From Desulfobacter vibrioformis DSM 8776 (GTDB taxonomy: Bacteria; Desulfobacterota; Desulfobacteria; Desulfobacterales; Desulfobacteraceae): 64,000 nt of DNA. Positions within the stretch are counted from its first letter, which is position 1, and each line of letters begins with the position of its first letter. Under the pieces are notes generated by a model. That model searched no databases. It saw nothing but the letters and a program-made list of their open reading frames with translations, and was not told the origin of the DNA. The DNA lies in contig NZ_JQKJ01000003.1 of assembly GCF_000745975.1 (NCBI RefSeq), forward strand, positions 62,001 to 126,000, in the 5' to 3' direction. The position numbers were made by a program, and so were the translations under genes. Below are positions 28,988 through 36,680 of the stretch, in pieces.

Positions 28988-29603
28988 TTTGTATGCAGCC
29001 CCACACAACCATATGATTTAGTTAAATAATGCTTCCATATCTTCCGTCGTAATATCAAGGTACTTTACCGTCATAGATTCACTGCTATGATTAAAACGTT
29101 CTTTTAACAGTGACAATATCCTTGGATTAGTAGAGGACTCAAATGCCAATCTTCCGAACGTCTTCCGTAACGATCTGACGCCATATTGGGAATGATCTTT
29201 AACTTTTGCAAACCTGCACCAATCTTTGACCAATCTGCCAAGTTGCTGTAATGTAATCGCATTATCCCCTTTCCGTGATTTGAATAAATACTCTTCTGGA
29301 TCGTATAAATTCAATGATTCAAGGTAGGCATGTAATGCTTCATGGGTTTTTTCGTTCATAAAAATGAAGTTATCCTTATTGGTCTTTCCCTCTTTGAATA
29401 TATACCGTTCCTTTAAATCCAAATTTACCAAATGTTTGATTTGTAATTTTAACAGGTCAGTTCCCCTGATCCCCTGTTCAGTGGCAATTACAAAAAGTGC
29501 ATAATCACGCTTATGCGTTTTTTTCTTCAATTCATTGATGATTCGTCTTTTTTCTATTGCAGTGAATGGTTTCACGTATTTTCCGGTTGCATCATTAATT
29601 TTC

Positions 29604-31257
29604 CTCGTCAGTCAAAAGTTTTATTGATTCATTGAGTGACAGAGAGAGGGAAATAGTGCATTTTGAATCTATTCATTTAACCCGCAATTGAAAAACGGAG
29701 ATTCAAAATGCACATTTATGTTTATCACTTCCTGAGATCTTTTCGCAATATTTTTTCCAGACAATCGACTTGGCTTGTGTTCTGCATGGTCATATTGGGA
29801 TTCATCGGTAGCGGCGAGATGGTGGGTGTCACCTCGTTTTGTAGATTCTGGTCGGTAGAGGAAAGCGGCTATCACAGCTTGCTCAACTTTTTTCGATCCT
29901 CTGCCTGGTCTCTTGAAATGCTGACATGTTACTGGAGCAGCTTTGTCCTTTCACAAAAAGAAACCGTTTTTGTTCACGGCCGCGCGGTTATATTGGGTGA
30001 TCATACCAACGTTTCGAAAGATGGGCGCAGAATGCCATGTGTGGTCAGTTTGCACCAGCATTCCGAAACGCAGAGTAAACCGTCCTATTTCCGCGGTCAT
30101 TGCTGGGGCGCCATCGGCTTAATGGTCGGCTCGATGACTTCGCCCTATTGTCTTCCCTTGGCGCTTGGTATTCATCAGGGGCTGATTCATATTGGTAAAA
30201 AGAACCCGGATGAAGCTGACAGGGAAACCCTGGGAAGTCGAATCGTTCAGATGGCGCTTGATTTTGCTGTCCAACACGATCTGCCAAGCATCCTGGTTTT
30301 GGATGCTTTTTTCCCCTGGGGCCGCTGTTTTCATACTGGCCAATTCCCTATGGTCACTGAAGCATAAATCACCGCTTCTCACCCTGATTATTCGGGCAAA
30401 GAAAAACTGCGTGGCCTATTTTGAGGCTGAACACCCCTCGGAAAGAAAACCGGGACGTCCTGCAATATATGGAGAAAAGGTCAAACTCATGGAACTTTTT
30501 GACCACAAAAACAAATTTGCGAAGGTCCAATGCACCGTTTACGGCAGAGTCGAAGACATCCTGATTACTTCAGCGGATTTGTTATGGAAACCGACCGGTT
30601 CGTTGATCCGCTTTGTACTGGCGGTAACCAGCCGGGGACCCATCGTTCTGATGTGTAGCGATTTGAGCCAGGAGCCCGTTGCTGCCCTTCAATTATATTG
30701 CGCGAGAGTGCGGATTGAAACCATGTTCGACATGCTGAAGAATTTGATCGGGGCCTTCCGCTATCGCTTCTGGTCGAAGCGTCTGGTTCGTCACTCCAGA
30801 AAACCTAAAAAAAACGAAACGCTGAAAAAACCTTCGCAAAAACGGATCGGATCGGTCAGACGCTGCCATGAGGCCTATGAACGTTTTGTCATGTTAGGTG
30901 CGATTTCTCTCGGATTGCTGCAGCTGATCGCTCTCAAATTTCAGAGAACGATCTGGAAGCACTTTGAAGGCTTTCTGAGAACCCGTTCCCGGCAGTTGCC
31001 CTCGGAAAGAACCGTCAAATTGGTTCTCACCCATCTGCTGATCAGGAATTTAATGGATTCCGCACCGGATGCGATCATACGTGAAATTCAGGAACGCTAC
31101 GGAAACGAAAAAGCAGCATTTCAAAGAGCCGCTTAATCGTCTAAATCATAACAATCTGATTTTTCAAGCCGATTGGATGGAAAAATTTTTATTGATTTGA
31201 CTTATTGTGGGAGAGATCCGTCTGTACTCATATTCCGAAAAACTTATGACTGACGAG
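29604..31257 (+). mobile_element. IS4-family insertion sequence, 1654 bp
   Basis: Imperfect terminal inverted repeats begin CTCGTCAGTC at both ends, continuing AAAAGTTTT on the left and ATAAGTTTT on the right. It is flanked by a 7-bp target duplication AATTTTC at 29597-29603 and 31258-31264. The transposase carries the IS4-type YREK signature. The exact duplication and clean ends point to a fairly recent insertion. Confidence 0.92.
29708..31136 (+). pseudogene. IS4-family transposase, frameshifted
   Basis: The first part (29708 onward) reads to DLPSILVLDAF, then leaves frame. The second part continues +1 from about 30305 (SPGAAVFILANSLWSLKHKS) to the stop at 31136. The change falls in a run of six T at about 30305-30311. 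Catalytic residues are kept: ILGDHTNVSKDG (first Asp), LVLDAF (second Asp) and the YREK signature in YCARVRIETMFDMLK, which contains the Glu. Either a one-base change inactivated it or slippage at the T run makes the full protein. Confidence 0.82.
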
Positions 31258-31297
31258 AATTTTCTTGTTTGCCATAATATCCTCCCATAGTCCACCA

Positions 31298-31448
31298 ATG
31301 TTCAATTATATGTAATATTTTATAACTATTGAACATAAAATTTCAACTGATTATTTACCAATCTACACAACAAATTATAACCAACCGTATTTGTAGAATA
31401 TTTTTCAAAAACACCCACAAATGTTCATTCATGGTAATGATTGAACAT
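31298..31448. promoter_or_regulatory. Two paired ATGTTCA/TGAACAT inverted repeats
   Basis: ATGTTCAAT (31298-31306) faces ATTGAACAT (31328-31336); ATGTTCA (31421-31427) faces TGAACAT (31442-31448). They lie in the 340-bp gene-free stretch between the original start of the split recombinase and the zinc-protein gene, which point away from each other. They look like operator sites or iterons. Apart from these and the recombinase start, nothing else is seen in 31265-31612. Confidence 0.5.
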
Positions 31449-31612
31449 TCGCATTTTGGTTCATTTTGATGAATTCATGAAATTTTAACTGTGAGATGTC
31501 TTTTCAAGACAAGGAGCATGTTCATTTCCATATGGATACCGAGAAATTGAATGGGTATCATTAAACCATCGTTTTTTAAGACACCATAGAATTATGATAT
31601 AATGCTGGTATC

Positions 31613-31810
31613 ATGGATCAGGACCACCACAAAAATACCAAACCATTAAAATGCCGTGCCTGTGGCAGCACCACTGCTGTTAAAAAGCTCACAACAGATT
31701 ATGAACTCTACCACGCCGGATTATACCACCTTTTTGAAATGCCGCTCGGCATAGACCATTTAATGACAGAGAATACCCACTATTGCACACGTTGTGGTTA
31801 TAAATTCTAA
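31613..31810 (+). CDS. Small zinc-ribbon protein, 65 aa
   Basis: Two CxxC pairs (CRACGSTT near the N-terminus and CTRCGYKF at the very end) make a probable zinc ribbon; the spacing resembles YgiT-type fingers but no antitoxin HTH follows. Start ATG 31613 has no strong RBS. Function unknown. Ends in TAA. Confidence 0.55.
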   Translation: MDQDHHKNTKPLKCRACGSTTAVKKLTTDYELYHAGLYHLFEMPLGIDHLMTENTHYCTRCGYKF

Positions 31811-31925
31811 TCCCCCACCCCATCCCCACCATTTTTTTCATTTCTTTGTCCAAAATCATGAGATCCACTGAATTTTAATAACATTCTTTGCAATTAATTT
31901 TTAAACAGATAACAAAGGTATATTT

Positions 31926-32150
31926 ATGAAAACGATGGAAAACAACGGTGCACTGGACGAATTCTGGTCGATTGCAGGGGTTTGTGATGCCCTTGGTGTT
32001 TCGTACACCACCTTATATCGCTGGCGCTACCATATGGAAGGTATGAATTTTCCTGACCCGGTTTACAACATCAATAACAGGAAAATTATGTTTTCAAAAA
32101 AAGATGTGATGGAATAGAGAAATCAACAGTTTAAAACCAAAGGTAATTAA
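31926..32150 (+). CDS. AlpA-like HTH protein 1, with in-frame TAG
   Basis: A MerR/AlpA-type small winged helix protein, probably a DNA-binding activator or excisionase of the island. ATG 31926 follows AAAGGT at 6-7 nt. Residues 13-35 (FWSIAGVCDALGVSYTTLYRW) form the HTH. At codon 64 (32115-32117) there is TAG, exactly where AlpA proteins have the conserved Trp of the last helix (KKDVME-X-RNQQ). Beyond TAG the frame stays open for ten codons to TAA at 32148, two bases before the next ATG. If TAG stops translation, the protein is 63 residues and loses the end of the last helix. Confidence 0.7.
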
Positions 32151-32151
32151 A

Positions 32152-32331
32152 ATGGAACCACAACTTTTTAATCTGGAACAATTATTGGATTACATGGAAA
32201 TCCGAATCTCAACCCTGCACCATTTGATTTCAGATCGTGATTTCCCGGCTGGTAAACCCAATGGTAATACCGATACACGTTTATGGTCACGGGTAGAAGT
32301 AGACCGGTAGATTATGGACCAAATCAACTAA
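32152..32331 (+). CDS. AlpA-like HTH protein 2, with in-frame TAG
   Basis: A short second AlpA-like protein; ATG 32152 follows AAAGGT and sits immediately after the TAA of the first. The sequence LFNLEQLLDYMEIRISTLHH followed by SDRDFPAGKP is a typical AlpA HTH. Codon 53 (32308-32310) is TAG in VEVDR-X-IMDQIN, aligned with the same conserved Trp of the AlpA last helix. The frame then runs to TAA at 32329, just before the next gene's RBS. Stopping at TAG would give 52 residues. Confidence 0.65.
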
Positions 32332-32342
32332 AGGTGATCACA

Positions 32343-32705
32343 GTGAAGATGGAAAATGAGCAGTAGAAATTATCAGAAGCAGTGAGTTTATATTATTCTC
32401 ACGATTACTTGAAGTTTGTCATTACTTTAAACCCGGAAGAACTGGACTGTGGCCAGATCAATACCCGTTCATTTATTGTCCGGGGCTTAAAACTGCATGA
32501 ATTAAAAGCCGTAATTAAAGAGCATGACACCGGTTTCCTCGCTGGAATGTGCATCGTAGAAGATCTGGTGATTACATTACGTGACAACCATGTGCTTTGC
32601 GTACTCTTGGGGTCAATTCAGGGGAAAGGTCAAAATCGCAGAATTCCCTTGAATGACGACGAATACAACCAATTCTGCTTTATGGTGAACCGGTTGGCAA
32701 AATAA
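32343..32705 (+). CDS. Hypothetical island protein, with in-frame TAG at codon 8
   Basis: Family not recognised. A GTG at 32343 has AAGGTGA six bases upstream and directly follows the second AlpA-like gene. TAG is codon 8 (32364-32366: MENEQ-X-KLSEAVSLYY). Beyond it, 112 codons are open to TAA. Without readthrough, translation would have to begin at GTG 32382, which has no Shine-Dalgarno. The product is a mixed alpha/beta protein of about 120 residues (NTRSFIVRGLKLHELKAVI, LVITLRDNHVLCVLLG). It is followed by a strong terminator, so the two AlpA-like genes and this one form an operon. Confidence 0.6.
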
Positions 32706-32731
32706 AACTTTTTACAATTAATTCAACATAG

Positions 32732-32791
32732 ATTCCCCCTTTACCAGAATTCAAATGTCAGTAGTATTTCATCTGGTATCGGGGGATTTTT
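32732..32791 (+). terminator. Rho-independent terminator after the AlpA-like operon
   Basis: ATTCCCCCTTTACCAGA pairs with TCTGGTATCGGGGGAT across about 23 nt and is followed by TTTTT. The gene-free stretch 32706-33240 holds this terminator, a MITE-like repeat at 33042 and the marR promoter at 33163; I see nothing else in 32800-33040. Confidence 0.82.
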
Positions 32792-33041
32792 ATATCCGGT
32801 CATATAGTTATCTGATGAATTAGTTGTCAAGGAAAAATATTAAATATATTCAATTAGATATGTCACAAATCAATGTGCTCTGTAAGGGCCATAATAGTGT
32901 GTTTCAGAGTGGTTGTTTTTGGTGTGATGGTTGGTATTCGATAGGGTGGAATTGGGGTTAAATGGTGTGGAAATGATTGTGGGTTGGATATCTTGACAGG
33001 GATTCAATGCCGGCTAAAGAAACTTGAAACGAATCAAACAT

Positions 33042-33141
33042 GATGACCCGGTAAAAAATCTAATTTTGGTAGTTTTCTGGCCACAAACTACTGAAATTAT
33101 TGATAGTTATTTTGCCGTTTTGGACTTTTTACGGGATCATC
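33042..33141. repeat. MITE-like repeat, copy 1 (inside island)
   Basis: About 100 bp with terminal inverted repeats GATGA-CCCGGTAAAAAATC and GGACTTTTTACGGGATCATC. A second copy with the same interior lies at 59902-60000, outside the island. It has no coding capacity. Confidence 0.75.
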
Positions 33142-33162
33142 AAACATGGGTATTGTGTTTTT

Positions 33163-33204
33163 GCATACAAATAGTTTGTATTTAAATTATTTGTATGCTA
33201 ATCT
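33163..33204 (+). promoter_or_regulatory. marR promoter with overlapping palindromic operator
   Basis: GCATACAAATA (33163-33173) and TATTTGTATGC (33188-33198) form a perfect 11-bp dyad. It overlaps TTGTAT (33176-33181) and TAATCT (33199-33204), a 17-bp-spaced promoter 37 bp before the marR start. This is the usual layout of MarR autorepression. Confidence 0.75.
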
Positions 33205-33240
33205 TCTCAAAATTAAAATTCAAGATATTGGGAGAGTACC

Positions 33241-33675
33241 TTGGTATTTGAAGATTGCGTGTGTTTTCGGTTAGGTAAAACTGTACGGCGGGTGACAAGA
33301 GCATACCGTCAAGAAATTTCTAAGTATAAACTTACCCACGGCCAATTTTTTATGATGGTTGCAATTTATGAAGAGGAAGGTTTATTACCAAGCGAACTTG
33401 CTGAAAAAACTTCTCAGGATAGAGCAACAACAACAGGTTTGCTTGACCGACTTGAAAAAGACGGTTGGGTTATTAGAAAGGCGGATAGGGATGATCGCAG
33501 GTCTTTGAGAATCTTCCATACTCGCAAGGCGAGTGAGCATAAAAAAAACATCATCACACTTTTCGAAAAAACGAATCAAAAATTTTTAAACTGCTTTACC
33601 CAAAGTGAATGGTCACAAATGCAAGATTTCCTATCCCGGTTAGATCAATTCAATGATTCAAATCAGTCTTTTTAA
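33241..33675 (+). CDS. MarR-family transcriptional regulator
   Basis: A 144-residue winged-helix repressor. TTG 33241 follows GGGAGAG. The HTH and wing are clear: LLPSELAEKTSQDRATTTGLLDRL is cut across about residues 48-72 and is followed by DRDDRRSLRIFHT, the family's wing signature. Helices at both ends form the dimer interface. It heads a cargo operon of two thioesterases and a flavoprotein and probably controls it through the palindrome in its own promoter. MarR proteins usually respond to phenolic or CoA-linked ligands, which would suit thioesterase partners. Confidence 0.9.
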   Translation: MVFEDCVCFRLGKTVRRVTRAYRQEISKYKLTHGQFFMMVAIYEEEGLLPSELAEKTSQDRATTTGLLDRLEKDGWVIRKADRDDRRSLRIFHTRKASEHKKNIITLFEKTNQKFLNCFTQSEWSQMQDFLSRLDQFNDSNQSF

Positions 33676-33695
33676 CATGTTGAAGGGAAAGCACA

Positions 33696-34196
33696 TTGTA
33701 CAATCTTAATCCAGCCCACATCAAATCCGTGATCAAAAATATAAACAAAGGGCCGTTTTTCAAACACTTATCAATGCAGGTTGCGGAGTTGGATATCGGA
33801 TATTCAAAGGTGATTGCTACGATTAGTAGTGAGCACATGAACCCTTTTGGTGGTGTTCACGGAGGGGTGTTTTCTTCGTTCATTGATACTGCGGCTTATT
33901 GGTCTGCTTATTGTGATCTTAGGGAAGATCAAGGCTTAATTACAATTGATTTAAAAGTAGATCTTCTCGCACCGGTTACGGATGAAACTATTATCGTGAT
34001 AGGAAAAAGCATTAAAGCTGGACGAACACTATGCCTTACAGAAGCGCAGATGTCCGATGAGACAGGGCGATTGTTTGCTCATGGTACTTCAAAACTTATG
34101 GTAACTCAAAACAAACAAACCATAAACGATGTTGTTACTTTTATGGGTGCTGACAACCTACCAAAAAAATTTCTAAGGAGAGATTATGCCGTTTAA
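33696..34196 (+). CDS. PaaI-type hotdog thioesterase 1
   Basis: A 166-residue single hotdog domain. TTG 33696 follows AAGGGAAA. NPFGGVHGGVFSSFIDTAAY is the acyl-CoA thioesterase motif with the long hot-dog helix, and residues SIKAGRTLCLTEAQ form the following strands. Such enzymes hydrolyse aromatic or aliphatic acyl-CoA esters. It overlaps the next gene by 11 bp, so co-translation is likely. Confidence 0.85.
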   Translation: MYNLNPAHIKSVIKNINKGPFFKHLSMQVAELDIGYSKVIATISSEHMNPFGGVHGGVFSSFIDTAAYWSAYCDLREDQGLITIDLKVDLLAPVTDETIIVIGKSIKAGRTLCLTEAQMSDETGRLFAHGTSKLMVTQNKQTINDVVTFMGADNLPKKFLRRDYAV

Positions 34197-34854
34197 AATA
34201 GTCGGAGTATCAGCAAGCCCGATAAAAAATGGAAATACAGATACATTCTTATCAACGATTATGGATCAGGCAAAAGAAAAAGGGCTTGAGACAGAAACCA
34301 TAAACCTGTCAGAATTCAAAATCGAAAACTGCATCCACTGCAATTTCTGCTTGAACAAACAAAAGGCTGACAGATACTGTGCTCTTCGAGATGATGTCCA
34401 GATCATATATGAAAAATTGGAGAGTGCGAATATCATCGTGTTTGCCAGTCCGGTTTACTTTATGAGGACTAGTGGGATGATGGCAACGTTCATAGACCGT
34501 CTTCGTGTTTTTATCTTCGGCAATGTTGCTGGTGGTAAATTAAAAAATAAAATCGGTATTAGTGCAGGTGTTTCATGGTTACGGCATGGGGGCATGGAGA
34601 CAACACACCTTTCCCACATTTGTGCATTCATTACCCTTGATATGATACCAGCAACCAGTCATGCTTCCATCAGTCCTCTTGGTGCCTCCGGTGTAAGCAG
34701 CAGATATGGAGAAGGCGTGTTTGATTCCAATGTGCGTTTAGGTGTATGTGATGATGAAGCAGGAATCAATGCTGCCAAAGCTCACTTAGCCCGTGCCTTG
34801 GAATTGTCAAATCTTATTAACAAAGAGACAACACTATCAAATCGTGAGGATTAG
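34186..34854 (+). CDS. Iron-sulfur-flavoprotein-like NAD(P)H reductase
   Basis: A 222-residue flavodoxin-fold protein. ATG 34186 follows AAGGAG. The FMN phosphate loop is at residues 6-14 (SASPIKNGNT). A Cys cluster CIHCNFC with a fourth Cys nine residues later resembles the compact CxxCxxC motif of iron-sulfur flavoproteins. ASPVYFMRTSGMMATFIDR is the second FMN-binding segment. It ends in TAG, immediately followed by the ATG of the next gene in the same frame. It is the only island gene that may use TAG as its normal stop. Confidence 0.82.
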   Translation: MPFKIVGVSASPIKNGNTDTFLSTIMDQAKEKGLETETINLSEFKIENCIHCNFCLNKQKADRYCALRDDVQIIYEKLESANIIVFASPVYFMRTSGMMATFIDRLRVFIFGNVAGGKLKNKIGISAGVSWLRHGGMETTHLSHICAFITLDMIPATSHASISPLGASGVSSRYGEGVFDSNVRLGVCDDEAGINAAKAHLARALELSNLINKETTLSNRED

Positions 34855-35286
34855 ATGACCATTCCCCGAGAACGGCTTGATTTTTTAATAAATTTTTTTA
34901 ACAAGGCACCTCTCCAAGAAGTTTTTGGAATGATTTTATCTTACCAACAAAATGGTGATCCTGTCTTTAAAATGCCATACAAGCAATCTTTAGATCATAC
35001 GATGGGTGGTATATTCGGTGGGACTATAGCATCGTTACTTGATTGTGCAGGTTGGTATGCAGTAGCAAGTCGATATGAATACTGGATTTCTACAGTAGAT
35101 TTAAACATTCAAATTCTTCGTGCATCTGCAAAGGTTGATTTAAAATCAACGGGATCAATAGTAAGAATGGGTAACAAGATCGCAGTGGCAAGAATGGATG
35201 TGTATGAAGACAAAAAAGATGGAACGCATTTGGCTACCGGCACAGGCGTATTCTCAGTATCTTCCATCCCCATATCCTCGGTTTAA
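34855..35286 (+). CDS. PaaI-type hotdog thioesterase 2
   Basis: A 143-residue hotdog protein. HTMGGIFGGTIASLLDCAGW is the thioesterase motif; the paired strands follow. ATG 34855 directly follows the TAG of the flavoprotein gene, with GAGGA six bases upstream, so re-initiation is likely. A readthrough product would fuse the two proteins. It closes the MarR-controlled operon. Confidence 0.82.
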   Translation: MTIPRERLDFLINFFNKAPLQEVFGMILSYQQNGDPVFKMPYKQSLDHTMGGIFGGTIASLLDCAGWYAVASRYEYWISTVDLNIQILRASAKVDLKSTGSIVRMGNKIAVARMDVYEDKKDGTHLATGTGVFSVSSIPISSV

Positions 35287-35424
35287 TTCTACGATTTATT
35301 GTGGTTATAATCAAAAATTAGTCCAAGAAATATGGGTTAACTGACATCGAATCGGTTCATTTTGCCCCTGATCATGATAAAAACAATCATGGCAGCATCG
35401 GTCACCACAAAGTTCAACCGCCCT

Positions 35425-35967
35425 TTACCAATACAACATCACCACACCTTCCGGCAGAACGTGTGCATTGATTTCATCATGCCCCATATTTTTTGACTCT
35501 ACCTGATATGGTACACACACAAAACCATCATTGTTCCCATGACTGACCTCGTTTTCCAGTGTATGAAAGTGGGCATTGACATTGGTAAACACCGAAAACA
35601 TAGCCCCGTTCCATTCCTTTGATATGGTCGGTTTATAAATGTACTTGATTATAAGTGATTTTGCCCGTTCTCGTGTCAAATTCAGCGTATTTAAATTGGT
35701 TTCGATGATTTCGTAACCTATGACACCATCTTGTATAAACACCTTTGCAAATGGACGTAACAGCCCATCTACCGCAATAGTAAAATAGCATTTACTAAAC
35801 TTTTTTATATCAGAATCTTGTGCAACTTGCTGATGCTGCTTTCTTAAAACGTGGTTCCCTTGCTGTGAAAACATCTGATCATACAAGGTAATAATTTCAT
35901 GCTGTTCAAACTGATCAAGGTGTTTCAGTTCAGGAAGAACCACGTCATCAGTATTGGAATTTCCCAT
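35425..35967 (-). CDS. Hypothetical island protein, 180 aa
   Basis: Not recognised. ATG 35967 follows AGGTGG; a GTG at 35976 is in the RBS. The sequence is a mixed alpha/beta protein (YFTIAVDGLLRPFAKVFIQD, GAMFSVFTNVNAHFH) with Gln/His-rich N-terminal helices (LRKQHQQVAQD). No signal peptide or membrane helix. Ends in TAA. It faces away from the cargo operon and is followed upstream by the AbrB-like gene, so both may share a transcript. Confidence 0.6.
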   Translation of the reverse strand: MGNSNTDDVVLPELKHLDQFEQHEIITLYDQMFSQQGNHVLRKQHQQVAQDSDIKKFSKCYFTIAVDGLLRPFAKVFIQDGVIGYEIIETNLNTLNLTRERAKSLIIKYIYKPTISKEWNGAMFSVFTNVNAHFHTLENEVSHGNNDGFVCVPYQVESKNMGHDEINAHVLPEGVVMLYW

Positions 35968-36061
35968 GCTTACCACCTGTTTAAAACCGTTTTAGCGTTG
36001 TAAGTTTAACAACGATACAATAGAACCCTTTATAATAAACATCCGATCATTTCAGACAGGA

Positions 36062-36430
36062 TTATTTATTAGTTTTAGAGGCAGGTTCATCTTTTACCAG
36101 TTTCAATTGAAATCCAGAAGGTGTTTCTTTTACGGTAAATTTTTGATCGACATCATATTTTGTTGTATTAATAATTTCTTTTTTGATGATAAGGCTACCA
36201 CGTTTATTAATTTTAACATTCATATTTACTGGTTTAGTTTTCTTAGTCCTACCAGCACCTTGGATTTTTGGTATTTCATCCGCTTCAATAAGTGCCTTTG
36301 CATATAATGCTTTAAGCTGTGTACTTGAACTAAGCCCAAATTGTTTGATTATTTCTGCCTGTTCAACTCCACCTTTAATCGCTTCCAGCAACTTTTTAAG
36401 ATCAATTTTTTTTCGTTCGGTCTTTGCCAT
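36062..36430 (-). CDS. AbrB-like regulator with N-terminal HTH-like helices
   Basis: A 122-residue protein from ATG 36430, which has GGAGGATATA before it. This RBS and start context closely resembles that of the split recombinase. The N-terminal half (LKKLLEAIKGGVEQAEIIKQ, then FGLSSSTQLKALYAKAL) looks like a helix-turn-helix. The C-terminal half (NVKINKRGSLIIKKEII, later KFTVKETPSGFQLKL) has the swapped-hairpin pattern of SpoVT-AbrB domains. It is probably a transcriptional regulator of the island. Ends in TAA. Confidence 0.65.
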   Translation of the reverse strand: MAKTERKKIDLKKLLEAIKGGVEQAEIIKQFGLSSSTQLKALYAKALIEADEIPKIQGAGRTKKTKPVNMNVKINKRGSLIIKKEIINTTKYDVDQKFTVKETPSGFQLKLVKDEPASKTNK

Positions 36431-36624
36431 TATATCCTCCATAAATTATTTAACATCACATTATATAAAAGTTTTGAAAACATACCATAAACATATTGTA
36501 ACCTATACACAAATTAAGCTAAAATACAGCCGATTTAGGACAAATTGACCACATCTTATACCCAAACATCAAATCAAAACTATAAAACGCTTAAATGGCC
36601 TCATTTCAAACTATATCAGACATA

Positions 36625-36669
36625 ACAAACCCCATACAAATACAAAATACATACTAATATGGGGTTTGT
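36625..36669 (-). terminator. Hairpin just after the polymerase-like gene
   Basis: ACAAACCCCATA (36625-36636) pairs perfectly with TATGGGGTTTGT (36658-36669). It starts 12 bp after the final TGA at 36681, on the minus strand. No terminator-like hairpin follows any of the three internal TAG codons, which supports one transcription unit. Confidence 0.65.
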
Positions 36670-36680
36670 CTGTCAACTTA

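Larger units (their letters stand above)
29018..31275 (-). pseudogene. Second tyrosine recombinase, split by an IS4-family insertion
   Basis: The body is at 29018-29603. Its original start, ATG 31275 with GGGAGGATATT upstream, now lies beyond the 1.65-kb insertion. Removing the IS and one copy of the target duplication restores a continuous frame beginning MANKKINDATGKYVKPFTAI, 198 residues. The product is a catalytic-domain-only recombinase: GIRGTDLLKLQ (first Arg), VRSLRKTFG (second Arg; the usual box II His is Arg) and TVKYLDI (Tyr). The remaining ORF could start only at GTG 29575 without its own RBS, so the gene is probably inactive. Confidence 0.85.
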
